NCBI RefSeq assembly: GCF_020595055.1
Contig: NZ_JAJDOO010000025.1
Span: 1 to 64,000 of the forward strand
From: Desulfosporosinus shakirovi
Lineage (GTDB): Bacteria; Bacillota; Desulfitobacteriia; Desulfitobacteriales; Desulfitobacteriaceae
DNA: 64,000 bases
Reading direction: 5' to 3'
Positions 44,050 to 51,236 of the stretch are shown piece after piece. Position 1 is the stretch's first letter, and each line of letters opens with the position of its first letter. The notes under the pieces were generated by a model, which saw nothing but the letters and a program-made list of their open reading frames with translations, ran no database searches and had not been told where the DNA came from. The position numbers and the translations under genes were made by a program.

Positions 44050-44077
44050 TATAATAACCCCAGAATAAATCCGGGGT
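44050..44077 (-). terminator. Terminator after two small membrane-protein genes
   Basis: On the minus strand ACCCCGGA and its partner TCTGGGGT (one imperfect pair) with a small loop are followed by TATTATATTT. It is 57 bp past the stop of the minus-strand 121-residue membrane protein. A second hairpin ACCGCTTG/CAAGCGGT lies at 44094-44112. Confidence 0.55.
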
Positions 44078-44133
44078 AGCTTCTTCACGTCCCAACCGCT
44101 TGATGCAAGCGGTATTCCCCAAAGATTACGAAA

Positions 44134-44499
44134 TTATAGATCAGTGGATGACTTATCCAACCTGGATTCAATAACTATGGATAATACCAACATAGAAATT
44201 ACTAAAATCAAAAGGATGGCGGAACGGTCATAGAACATCTTGAATAGTTCGACCGACCATCGATTTCTCCAATCGTCATCTGTTATTATCCAATAAGCAA
44301 TTTTATTGGATATCCCAATTCCATCATGCACACCAGGTAATAAACTGTGTGTGTAATTTTGAGCTAAGCTGATATTTGCCATTATTGAAACTAATGATAA
44401 AACAAGCATAGTCTTTGAAAATTTGAAGTTATCCGTTAGGCTTGATAAGTAGATAAATAGCCCAACAACAACGATAATAAGCACACTCACGAAAACCAT
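44134..44499 (-). CDS. Membrane protein, unknown
   Basis: A 121-residue protein with three predicted transmembrane segments (VFVSVLIIVVVGLFIYLSS, KTMLVLSLVSIMANISL and ILLILVISMLVLSIVI). An extracellular loop between the second and third holds YTHSLLPGVHDGIGISNK and a Trp-rich DDDWRNRW. The ATG start has GGGGAGG upstream. It is paired with a 64-66-residue membrane protein 57 bp upstream, so both may be one unit. No family is recognised. Confidence 0.6.
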   Translation of the reverse strand: MVFVSVLIIVVVGLFIYLSSLTDNFKFSKTMLVLSLVSIMANISLAQNYTHSLLPGVHDGIGISNKIAYWIITDDDWRNRWSVELFKMFYDRSAILLILVISMLVLSIVIESRLDKSSTDL

Positions 44500-44556
44500 T
44501 AGTACCTCCCCGTCCAAATTGCATTACAAAAGTATTCTCACTTCCAAAAAGCAACT

Positions 44557-44757
44557 CTATTTCGTTATATTCCTAGTAATCTGATATTCGATGTATTGAA
44601 ACAATAAGTACGTTACTATACTGAAACTTGCAATTAACACCAGTAAAAAAATTACCCTAAGTTTTTCACTAACTCGTATCGTCGTTACTATCTTGTAAAA
44701 CAGAAGTAATGGTACCACTAGATATATTGCTACTGCAATTGCTAAGCTCATACTCAA
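44557..44757 (-). CDS. Small two-segment membrane protein, unknown
   Basis: A 66-residue protein with two hydrophobic segments (LAIAVAIYLVVPLLLFY and VIFLLVLIASFSIVTYLLF) joined by a short basic loop (TTIRVSEKLR). The start is uncertain: TTG at 44757 or ATG at 44751, neither with a strong ribosome binding site. It is followed by the other membrane protein of the pair. No family is recognised. Confidence 0.45.
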   Translation of the reverse strand: MSMSLAIAVAIYLVVPLLLFYKIVTTIRVSEKLRVIFLLVLIASFSIVTYLLFQYIEYQITRNITK

Positions 44758-45136
44758 CCAACATCAACCCCAACCACACTTCGTAAATTACAGTCCGAAT
44801 TAAATACCTAAAACTATCCTAAATTAGAAATTCGACAAACATCTTACATGTCCTTCATTAAATTCAATTATTAACCTATACACCCAGAATCGAAATACAT
44901 CTCCAGCTTATACATTAATTCGACTAGACTTCGGTGCTTTTTCAATAAATTTATGTGCCAGAGAAGACAAGACCTAGCTCACTCCAGCAATTCTAGCATT
45001 CTAAACATAACATATTGACATCGGAATCCAAATCGTAGTTGGCAAAATAAAAAAGCCCCCAATAGTGGAGGCTCCCAGCCGAAATTCCGTCTTGTTTAGA
45101 CCGCCTATTCGGCTTTGATCTTACAATTTTGTAGCC
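44758..45136. other. Intergenic region with tandem terminator-like hairpins
   Basis: No coding region is credible. At 45045-45073 on the minus strand a hairpin (AGCCTCC to GGGGGCT) is followed by TTTTTTATTTT, a good terminator for the ferredoxin unit. Just upstream of it, 45077-45114 contains another inverted repeat (AGCCGAA to TTCGGCT) with a partial inner stem. The rest is plain AT-rich sequence. Confidence 0.6.
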
Positions 45137-45346
45137 TCATTGCTGCTCATCAAGCAAGCGCATCAACCGTTCTCGTTCCTCTTCTAAGTCCTCTCGTTCT
45201 GACACCATTCTTGGTTGCACTGAATGAAAGGGCCAGCGGGCTTTTAAGTCGGCTAACTTTTCCTCCACATCTTTTAGAAGCAGCATTAGCTTCTGCTGAT
45301 CTTTACAGGGTTCTCTTTTATTGATCCATTGTCCTTTCTCATCCAT
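45137..45346 (-). CDS. Small coiled-coil protein coupled to ferredoxin
   Basis: A 69-residue protein rich in Glu, Lys, Leu and Arg, with helical segments LMLLLKDVEEKLADLKARW and SEREDLEEERERLMRLLDE, probably a coiled coil. The ATG at 45346 lies within the last codons of the ferredoxin gene, with AGAGGGG upstream, so translation is likely coupled. No family is recognised. A partner role for the adjacent ferredoxin is an inference from the overlap only. Confidence 0.65.
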   Translation of the reverse strand: MDEKGQWINKREPCKDQQKLMLLLKDVEEKLADLKARWPFHSVQPRMVSEREDLEEERERLMRLLDEQQ

Positions 45347-45539
45347 TCGATCCCCTCTCCTCTGACGAAGTAAACGTAATTGCGCCATGCATACACGATT
45401 CCATACAAGCCTCACACTCAATACAAATTGCCGGGTCCACAACTGGCAGATGTGAAAAAATAGTGATCGCTTGAACAGGGCATGCATTAACACAGCGTTT
45501 ACACCCTCGACACAGTTTTTCTAAGATGAACGCGGCCAT
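45339..45539 (-). CDS. 2x[4Fe-4S] ferredoxin
   Basis: A 66-residue ferredoxin with two Cys motifs, CRGCKRCVNACP and CIECEACMESCM, the second with spacing C-x2-C-x2-C-x3-C. This gives two cubane clusters for low-potential electron transfer in the cytosol. The N-terminal MAAFILEKLCRGC start follows AGGAG-type sequence. The second motif's last Cys is followed by Met instead of the usual Pro. It overlaps the coiled-coil gene by 8 bp. FmdB-family zinc-ribbon gene lies 56 bp upstream on the same strand. Confidence 0.9.
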   Translation of the reverse strand: MAAFILEKLCRGCKRCVNACPVQAITIFSHLPVVDPAICIECEACMESCMHGAITFTSSEERGSNG

Positions 45540-45595
45540 CTATCTGCAACTCCTCTCATTAAGAGAAACACACGATTTCTCGCTTAGCAGCCTGC

Positions 45596-45799
45596 TCAGC
45601 CAAAGCCGCGAGGAGCTGAGTTTGGTGCTCCTTGGGACCCTTTATCTCCACTTGAGTCCATGACATTGACCGTTGTAAACCGCTGCTTTATTTGATTTCC
45701 CCCACATATTGGGCAACTCAGTTGGTCTTTTTCACTAATCGTACAAAAGATTGAAAACTTATGCCCACACGATTGGCACACCAAATCATAACTTGGCAT
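45596..45799 (-). CDS. FmdB-family zinc-ribbon protein
   Basis: A 67-residue protein starting PSYDLVCQSCGHKFSIFC and continuing DQLSCPICGGNQIKQRF, with Cys pairs C-x2-C and C-x2-C binding one zinc. The tail is Gly/Ser-rich (SSGDKGSQGAPNSAPRG). FmdB-type ribbons occur with ferredoxins and formamidase or anaerobic enzymes; the role is regulatory or structural but unproven. GGGAGG lies before the ATG. It is first in a possible three-gene unit with ferredoxin and the coiled-coil gene. Confidence 0.8.
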   Translation of the reverse strand: MPSYDLVCQSCGHKFSIFCTISEKDQLSCPICGGNQIKQRFTTVNVMDSSGDKGSQGAPNSAPRGFG

Positions 45800-46245
45800 T
45801 TGATTAAACCTCCCTTATTGACCCATTACTTAAATATAATATCGTGAATAATTTAGCCAATGTTACAATAGCTCATCCCTATATCACAGATTCTGCATTT
45901 ACTATTTTACCCGGCCCCCATATACCCCCATACCGTATCACATTTATAATATATTCGCCTCTCGTTAATTTGTCAACCCTTTCGGCCTATCATTCTCTGT
46001 AATCATTTTAAATGTAACTGTGTAAATTATTGATATGTTCGTGATCACCCTGACCGCAATCCTGCATTTAATGTTGCCATTACGACATCGTTCCATCCAT
46101 GGTGTTACTGAACATTATGAATGGAAAATTCTTGTCAATACCTTTAAATCTGTGTAAAACATTCTGATTGATAGTCAAAAACAAGACACTTAAAATCTTT
46201 ACCTTGTATTATAATGATGCTATCAAATCAAAGGAGAGATCAGTC
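45800..46245. other. Intergenic, divergent promoter region
   Basis: About 445 bp between divergently transcribed genes. No credible ORF is seen. TATAAT-like sequence at 46207-46214 could serve the + strand gene. No palindrome or repeat stands out. Confidence 0.4.
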
Positions 46246-46455
46246 ATGTGCGACGAAAATTTAAGGACACGTTTAAGGACACGTCTAAAAACATTGTCTG
46301 AAGAGCTTAAAGAGTTAGAAGAAGAACAAAGCTATGTCCTAAAGCAAACCGGATTGCATCTTCCTGGACATACTGTAAGGCGATATGAAGCCGAAGTTCA
46401 AACCTTAAAAACATCTATTGCTGAGATAATTGCAGAATTAGAACTTCGCAAATAA
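46246..46455 (+). CDS. Small coiled-coil protein, unknown
   Basis: A 69-residue protein starting MCDENLRTRLRTRLKTLSEE after AAAGGAGAG. The heptad-like helix continues LKELEEEQSYVLKQTG and ends SIAEIIAELELRK. A direct duplication of AAGGACACGT (46262 and 46274) makes the RTRL-RTRL repeat. A longer reading adds 26 upstream residues but has no ribosome binding site. No family is recognised. The strong terminator that follows supports a real transcript. Confidence 0.65.
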   Translation: MCDENLRTRLRTRLKTLSEELKELEEEQSYVLKQTGLHLPGHTVRRYEAEVQTLKTSIAEIIAELELRK

Positions 46456-46472
46456 CCATTAGCCTCAGAATT

Positions 46473-46519
46473 AATAAAGTGGGCGCAGCAAGATTGAGTT
46501 TCGCTACGCCCACTTTATT
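46473..46519 (+). terminator. Strong terminator
   Basis: A 17-bp stem (46473-46489 and 46503-46519) with one mismatch, followed by GATTTTA. Closes the coiled-coil gene and may also serve the opposing Mrp gene. Confidence 0.75.
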
Positions 46520-46606
46520 GATTTTACAATACTAGATGGAGTTGAAATAACTGCAAAATTGGTCGCTCCAACCCCTTAAGAATAAACAAGTATAAAAGAC
46601 TATAAA

Positions 46607-47458
46607 TCACGCTAACTTCTCACTGCCCGCCTTAATCTGCTCTGCCAAACTACGCGCGATATGATCAAAGTCAGAGGATTGATAATCCTCTATTTTACCT
46701 GCATCTGACAGTGTAGCTAAAACCGGATCAAGGGGAAGCGCTCCTAAGAAAGGAATAGAAGAACGCTTAGCTTCTTCCTCCCCTTGAGGCTTCCCAAAGA
46801 CTTCTATCTTTTTACTGCAATCCGGGCATTGGACATAAGCCATGTTTTCAACTAATCCATAAATTGGCGGTTCATAGTTTCTTACCATTTTGATAGCTTT
46901 TCTTACCACCATATTGGCCAAAGCCTGTGGGCTTGTTACCATCACAACCCCATTGATCGGCAAGGATTGGAATATTGTGATCGCTACATCCCCTGTCCCA
47001 GGAGGCATATCAATTAATAAATAATCCAGTTCTCCCCAGATTACATCCTTCCAAAACTGATTGACGACTTGAGTAATCAATGGTCCACGTAAGATTACAG
47101 GATCATCTTCATTTTCAATCATAAGATTAAGTGACATAACTTTAATTCCGCCACGACTGGTAGGTGCAATAATCCCTCCTTGGCTGGCTCCAGCTCTTTC
47201 CTTAATTCCAAAAATTTTAGGAATGCTTGGACCGGTTATGTCCGAGTCTAAAATCCCTACTTTAAATCCTTGGCGCATGAGACTTACGGCTAACATACCT
47301 GTTACAGAGGATTTACCAACCCCGCCTTTGCCACTCATGACTGCAATAACTTTCTTAACATTACTGGCTTTCTGAGCCTTGGTTAATTCGGGCGCACTAG
47401 AACAACTTTCTGTGTTACATGAGCCTGCAGCAGCACAGCTATTACATGATTCGCTCAC
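46607..47458 (-). CDS. Mrp/NBP35-family Fe-S carrier ATPase
   Basis: A 283-residue P-loop protein of the Mrp/Nbp35 family. A Cys-rich N-terminus (CNSCAAAGSCNTESCSS) precedes the deviant Walker A motif VMSGKGGVGKSSVTGMLAV. The Walker B region YLLIDMPPGTGDVAITIFQS and the cluster-bearing VENMAYVQCPDCSKK (Cys-x2-Cys) are also seen. The family assembles and transfers [4Fe-4S] clusters. N-terminal Cys additions are unusual for bacterial Mrp and recall Nbp35-type proteins. It follows the NifX/NifB-like gene by about 200 bp in the same direction. Confidence 0.93.
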   Translation of the reverse strand: MSESCNSCAAAGSCNTESCSSAPELTKAQKASNVKKVIAVMSGKGGVGKSSVTGMLAVSLMRQGFKVGILDSDITGPSIPKIFGIKERAGASQGGIIAPTSRGGIKVMSLNLMIENEDDPVILRGPLITQVVNQFWKDVIWGELDYLLIDMPPGTGDVAITIFQSLPINGVVMVTSPQALANMVVRKAIKMVRNYEPPIYGLVENMAYVQCPDCSKKIEVFGKPQGEEEAKRSSIPFLGALPLDPVLATLSDAGKIEDYQSSDFDHIARSLAEQIKAGSEKLA

Positions 47459-47656
47459 TTTACTACCTCCAATTCTAAAATAAAAACTATTTACCCTTAC
47501 ATGGATGAGTAACCAAAATTCATCTTACTCTCCAAATTCTTTATTTGTCAAGGTTTGTCCACTTAGGTGTTAATCCCGCAGGAAATCTTTTTGAGCATAT
47601 AATTTAACGTGTATAAAAACAAGTTTAAAGCCGATCAGAAGTTGAATAGATTATTC

Positions 47657-48031
47657 TTAGTGGTGACCGTGTCCATGCTCATGATCATGATCGTGTGCGC
47701 AAACAGAGCCAGTACTGACGACCTTACCTAATGCATAACGATTTGCGACATCAACTACTTTTCCAGAAGCACCCGAAACGACTTCGAGCCCCACTGCATT
47801 AAGACCATTGATCATGCCTCCACCGATACCACCACAAACAAGAGCTTCGACGCCTTTACTCTTGAACATATTGGCAAGACCTTCATGCTGATGCTGTAGA
47901 CCCGTAGAACTGAGTAATTCTACAAAACGAGCTTCAGTTCCCTCAATCTCAAACACCGTAAAACCTGCTGCCCGTCCAAAATGCGCGTCTAAATCCTCAC
48001 CATTTGTTGGAATTGCAATTTTCTTTGACAT
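47657..48031 (-). CDS. NifX/NifB-C-terminal-like (dinitrogenase FeMo-cofactor biosynthesis) protein
   Basis: A 124-residue protein with IAIPTNGEDLDAHFGRAAGF and CGGIGGGMINGLNAVGLEVV, the pattern of the NifX/NifY/NafY/VnfX small domain. The C-terminus CAHDHDHEHGHGHH is His-rich and probably binds metal ions. In clostridia such small proteins without nitrogenase genes are thought to bind metal clusters. It lies between DUF134 and Mrp genes on the same strand, a common arrangement for this trio. Confidence 0.88.
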   Translation of the reverse strand: MSKKIAIPTNGEDLDAHFGRAAGFTVFEIEGTEARFVELLSSTGLQHQHEGLANMFKSKGVEALVCGGIGGGMINGLNAVGLEVVSGASGKVVDVANRYALGKVVSTGSVCAHDHDHEHGHGHH

Positions 48032-48176
48032 AAATAGCCCTCCTAATCATTATTTACGTCACTCTAAGCCTGTCTGTAGCAGATTTAGAGGAACGTTTGA
48101 ATCTGTTCTAGTCAATTCAATGTCTCGACTTAATTCAGCTGAACTAATTAATCTACTTTCCAGGCTTTGATTGCTT

Positions 48177-48665
48177 CTAGGAGTGTCCTCCACAGCAACC
48201 GGGCTTGCTATGCCCATCGTGATGCCGACTACTGCAAGTATGTTTACTTCCGTTTCCAAGTTTCATTTTTTTCATGCTTCCACACTCTGGACATGCGATT
48301 TCATAGCCGTGTTTACCTCCAGTCTCACATGGTTCAACTTCCCAGACATGCCTGCATCCAACACATTCGAAGACACGATTTTTCATCAAATAGTGGCCAC
48401 CTCGAATGATTATAGGTCGGCCTTCTATTAAAGCAGAAGCAATCTTTGACCTGGCAGCACCTAAAATTCGCTGAAACGTAGCTCTGGAAACCCCCATGGA
48501 CGCTGCACAATCGACTTGATCCAAACCAACCTTGTCTTTAAGACGAATGGCCTCTAATTCCTCAAGCTTAATTATTATCTCTTCCAAACAAGATTGTCCA
48601 AGAGGAATAAAAGTTTGGCAAACTATTGCATCGTCTATCAGGCCACAACAACGTCGCCTTGGCAT
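48177..48665 (-). CDS. DUF134-family DNA-binding protein with Cys/His-rich C-terminus
   Basis: A 162-residue protein starting MPRRRCCGLIDDAIVCQTFI. The DUF134 core follows, with KLEELEAIRLKDKVGLDQVD and AASMGVSRATFQRILGAAR forming a sigma-70-region-4-type helix-turn-helix. The last ~60 residues are metal-binding (CVGCRHVWEVEPC, CPECGSMKKMK, Cys/His-rich end). The ATG start has AAAGGAG 8 bp upstream; a longer reading adds 22 unsupported residues. It probably regulates the adjacent NifX-like/Mrp genes in response to metal, but that is inference. Confidence 0.85.
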   Translation of the reverse strand: MPRRRCCGLIDDAIVCQTFIPLGQSCLEEIIIKLEELEAIRLKDKVGLDQVDCAASMGVSRATFQRILGAARSKIASALIEGRPIIIRGGHYLMKNRVFECVGCRHVWEVEPCETGGKHGYEIACPECGSMKKMKLGNGSKHTCSSRHHDGHSKPGCCGGHS

Positions 48666-48822
48666 TAAATCAGCTCCTTTTGGGCATATGCTCAAATAAA
48701 GTATATCAAATATACTGAATAAAGCAATCAAAACTTAGACAAATACAAAAATTATTGGCAGTACCATTTTAATTCTATTATTTCACGGGTCTTTACTCTT
48801 ATCCACTAGATATCTAATCAAA

Positions 48823-48854
48823 CAAAAAACCGCCACCCAGTAAATGGTGACGGT
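48823..48854 (-). terminator. CCGCCAC-type terminator after the CsoR/FrmR gene
   Basis: A 9-bp stem (ACCGTCACC and GGTGGCGGT-like arm, one wobble) with a 7-8-nt loop, then TTTTTTG on the minus strand. It is 12 bp past the repressor stop and resembles the other GGCCGCCA hairpins of the window. Confidence 0.7.
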
Positions 48855-48865
48855 GAAAGCCTTGT

Positions 48866-49144
48866 TTATTGATTAAGTTTCATAAGAGTCTCAATCGCGT
48901 TGTTCAAAACCTCTTGGCGATCTTCCCCTGAATCAATCGCATCAAGCAAACATGAACTTGCATAACGTTGTGCTATTATGACAGAAGTTTTATGTACTGC
49001 AGAGCGGACAGCTACAAGTTGTAATAAAATTTCTTCACAACTTTTCTCTTCCTCTATCATGCGTTCTACACCAGCTATGTGCCCACGAACAGTCTTTAGC
49101 CTTGTCAGGATTTTTTTTACTTCTTCAGGATCGACCTCTTTCAA
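48866..49144 (-). CDS. CsoR/RcnR/FrmR-family repressor, two-ligand variant
   Basis: A 92-residue four-helix DNA-binding protein. Helix 1 has LTRLKTVRGHIAGVERMIEE. The ligand Cys is in EEKSCEEILLQLVAVRSAVH, and His follows 23-26 residues later. The third Cu-binding Cys of CsoR (H-x3-C) is absent (H-KTS-V here), so copper sensing of the CsoR kind is unlikely. Cys-plus-His is closer to FrmR-like or uncharacterised sensors. The start is TTG at 49144 with AAAGGA 9 bp upstream; an earlier TTG reading adds seven residues. It stands alone; its target is not visible. Confidence 0.8.
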   Translation of the reverse strand: MKEVDPEEVKKILTRLKTVRGHIAGVERMIEEEKSCEEILLQLVAVRSAVHKTSVIIAQRYASSCLLDAIDSGEDRQEVLNNAIETLMKLNQ

Positions 49145-49244
49145 ATTGACACATTCCTTTCGCAAGTTAATTTAATCTTATCTTTTCAAACCTTTTAAAT
49201 TAACTTGTCAGGTTCTTGCATACCATGGTTGCTGCCTAAACTAA

Positions 49245-49826
49245 CTATGTACGATAAAGTTTAATGTATTTCTGATAACTTTTCAAGACACGATCCACAT
49301 AATCCCGAGTTTCCTTGAAGGGAATATCCTCAAGGCGAATATTTTCAGGGTCAATCTGACCTGAATTGATCCATTCTTGTACACGTCCTCTACCGCCATT
49401 ATAGGCTGCAATTACTAAAGGGCGGTTATTTGAAAACAATTTCTGCAGACTGGCAAGGTACCACGTTCCATATTGAATGTTCTTCTCAGGATCGAGTAAA
49501 TACTCCTCACTATATGCTTTATCTCCAATACTTTCTGCAATAGATTGCGCAGTACTGGGCATCAACTGCATTAACCCTTTAGCACCCTTGTGAGATTCAG
49601 ATCGAGGAAGAAACTTACTTTCTTCTCGGATTACGGCAAGTACAAATAATGGATCGACCCCGTATTGTGCAGCATATTTTTCTACTACTGTCCGGTGTGG
49701 ATAAGGATAGATTATCCTCTGCAAATCTGATATTTGCAATACACTATAAGCCCCAAGGATTGATAGAACAATAATAATACCAATTTTCCGGCCATTAATC
49801 CAATGCTTCAAAATCCTTTTAGCCAT
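49245..49826 (-). CDS. Membrane-anchored lytic transglycosylase (Slt-like)
   Basis: A 193-residue protein with one N-terminal membrane anchor (GIIIVLSILGAYSVLQI) and an SLT domain. GVDPLFVLAVIREESKF carries the catalytic Glu, GAKGLMQLMPSTAQSIAE and NIQYGTWYLASLQKLF follow, and VIAAYNGGRGRVQEW is the AYNGG motif. It cleaves peptidoglycan glycan strands at the outer membrane face. A GAAGGAGA site precedes the ATG. It lies downstream of coaE by 60 bp on the same strand. Confidence 0.93.
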   Translation of the reverse strand: MAKRILKHWINGRKIGIIIVLSILGAYSVLQISDLQRIIYPYPHRTVVEKYAAQYGVDPLFVLAVIREESKFLPRSESHKGAKGLMQLMPSTAQSIAESIGDKAYSEEYLLDPEKNIQYGTWYLASLQKLFSNNRPLVIAAYNGGRGRVQEWINSGQIDPENIRLEDIPFKETRDYVDRVLKSYQKYIKLYRT

Positions 49827-49886
49827 CCCATCTCCTTCTCACCTAGGAAAGGTCCTTATTTTAGTCTATTTTCATAGCATCGACTA

Positions 49887-50501
49887 TTATGAGCAATAAT
49901 CCCATTGTCTTAGTAGTAATTTTTGCCACACATCTTCAAGTTGACCTATCGTTTGACTCTCGCTCCCAGTATTGTCGATTATAACATCCGCGAGCTGACA
50001 CTTTTCATCTAACGATCCTTGAGAAGCTATACGCGCTTCTACCTCGCTAAGACTCAGCTTGTCCCGCGCAAGAACGCGAGAAATTTGCAGGTTTCGTGGT
50101 ATCCATACAACCCAAACTTCGTCCACAAACTTTTCAAAACCTGCTTCAAAAAGCAAAGGCACATCCCATACACAGATCTTAACTCCTGTATCTCTAAGTG
50201 CATCTCTCTCTTCGTTCATAGATTCTACAACGCGAGGGTGCACGATGCGCTCTAAGTGCTTTCGTGCATCCTCCTCCCTGAAAACCAGTTTCCCTAAACT
50301 GGAACGATCGATCTGTCCATTCTCATCTATAATATCTTTGCCGAACTCCTCGATTAATTTCAAAATGGTTGTCTGATCCGATTGCAATAAACGGTGCACC
50401 GTTTTGTCAGCATCTAACACTGGAACCCCCTGTTTTATAAACCACTGGGCTACTGTAGATTTACCGCTACCTATTCCACCCGTCAGTCCAATGTTCAACA
50501 T
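49887..50501 (-). CDS. coaE: Dephospho-CoA kinase
   Basis: A 204-residue P-loop kinase that phosphorylates dephospho-CoA, the last step of CoA synthesis. The Walker A motif is LNIGLTGGIGSGKSTVAQWF, and GVPVLDADKTVHRLLQ carries the base Asp. ICVWDVPLLFEAGFEKF and the lid segment VWIPRNLQISRVLARDKLS are family hallmarks. Length is standard. TGAGGTGAGAAAG precedes the ATG. It is 11 bp downstream of ytaF, so both, with the transglycosylase, form a likely housekeeping operon near polA/mutM. Confidence 0.96.
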   Translation of the reverse strand: MLNIGLTGGIGSGKSTVAQWFIKQGVPVLDADKTVHRLLQSDQTTILKLIEEFGKDIIDENGQIDRSSLGKLVFREEDARKHLERIVHPRVVESMNEERDALRDTGVKICVWDVPLLFEAGFEKFVDEVWVVWIPRNLQISRVLARDKLSLSEVEARIASQGSLDEKCQLADVIIDNTGSESQTIGQLEDVWQKLLLRQWDYCS

Positions 50502-50512
50502 TCTTTCTCACC

Positions 50513-51172
50513 TCAGATCAATTTTCCCAATCCGATCAAGATTAAAACAGCACCTGGCAAATATTCCGCTTTATTTGTCCAGTATACTGGAATTTTACCA
50601 GCCATTTGTTGACCTAGACGCAACATCATAATTTGGGTTAAAGCCACGATTCCGATAACCGATAACGTCATTCCCGCCATCGCGGCACCTATTCCACTAG
50701 CAAAAGCATCTACCGCCAGAGCACACCCCAACAATAAGCTTTCTCGTAGACTGATGACTCCCGAACCATCAACATCCGCAATATCAGGCGTCTTAAGTAC
50801 TTGAATTACTAAGCCAAAAAACCGCAGTTGGAATCGGAACACTGGTTCCAAAGTTGGCTTTGGATGGGTCACAGCCATCGCGGGTACTGCTTCGGGAAAG
50901 ACCTCCTCATTACGATTCCAGATAGCTTTCCCTAATTGAAAGATCCCTAAGACCAGTAAAATTGCAGCTCCTAATAAACGTGCCTGAATTAACTCAAGCC
51001 ATAACGTTACCCAACCACCAAAAAGCATCGATATTCCCATTGCCAAAACTGTACACATTGCAATAGCAATAAGCGAATTTATGGGTATTCGAATGCGACG
51101 TAATCCATACGCCAATCCGACTCCAAATCCATCCAGACTTAAAGCCACTGCCATAAGCATAGCTACTCCCAT
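50513..51172 (-). CDS. ytaF: Sporulation membrane protein YtaF (MntP-like)
   Basis: A 219-residue polytopic protein with two MntP-like repeats: LMAVALSLDGFGVGLAYGLRR at the start and LLLGCALAVDAFASGIGAAMA in the second half, each with the conserved Asp in a membrane segment. A cytosolic loop (RNEEVFPEAVPAMAVTHPKP) separates them. It is the sporulation YtaF form of the manganese exporter family. The ATG at 51172 has GGAGGGATAC upstream; a 16-residue longer reading has no site. Its presence points to a spore former. It is followed directly by coaE. Confidence 0.9.
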   Translation of the reverse strand: MGVAMLMAVALSLDGFGVGLAYGLRRIRIPINSLIAIAMCTVLAMGISMLFGGWVTLWLELIQARLLGAAILLVLGIFQLGKAIWNRNEEVFPEAVPAMAVTHPKPTLEPVFRFQLRFFGLVIQVLKTPDIADVDGSGVISLRESLLLGCALAVDAFASGIGAAMAGMTLSVIGIVALTQIMMLRLGQQMAGKIPVYWTNKAEYLPGAVLILIGLGKLI

Positions 51173-51236
51173 AATATGTATCCCTCCATCTTGCGACTTC
51201 AGGATAATATATGGAGTCAAAGGCTATTTGGTGAAA

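Noticed and set aside
47657-48031. Nitrogenase gene cluster
   Set aside because: The NifX-like domain occurs widely outside nitrogen fixation, and no nifHDK or nifB was found.
50059-50376. 105-codon + strand open frame opposite coaE
   Set aside because: Antisense shadow of coaE with no start site or conserved motif.
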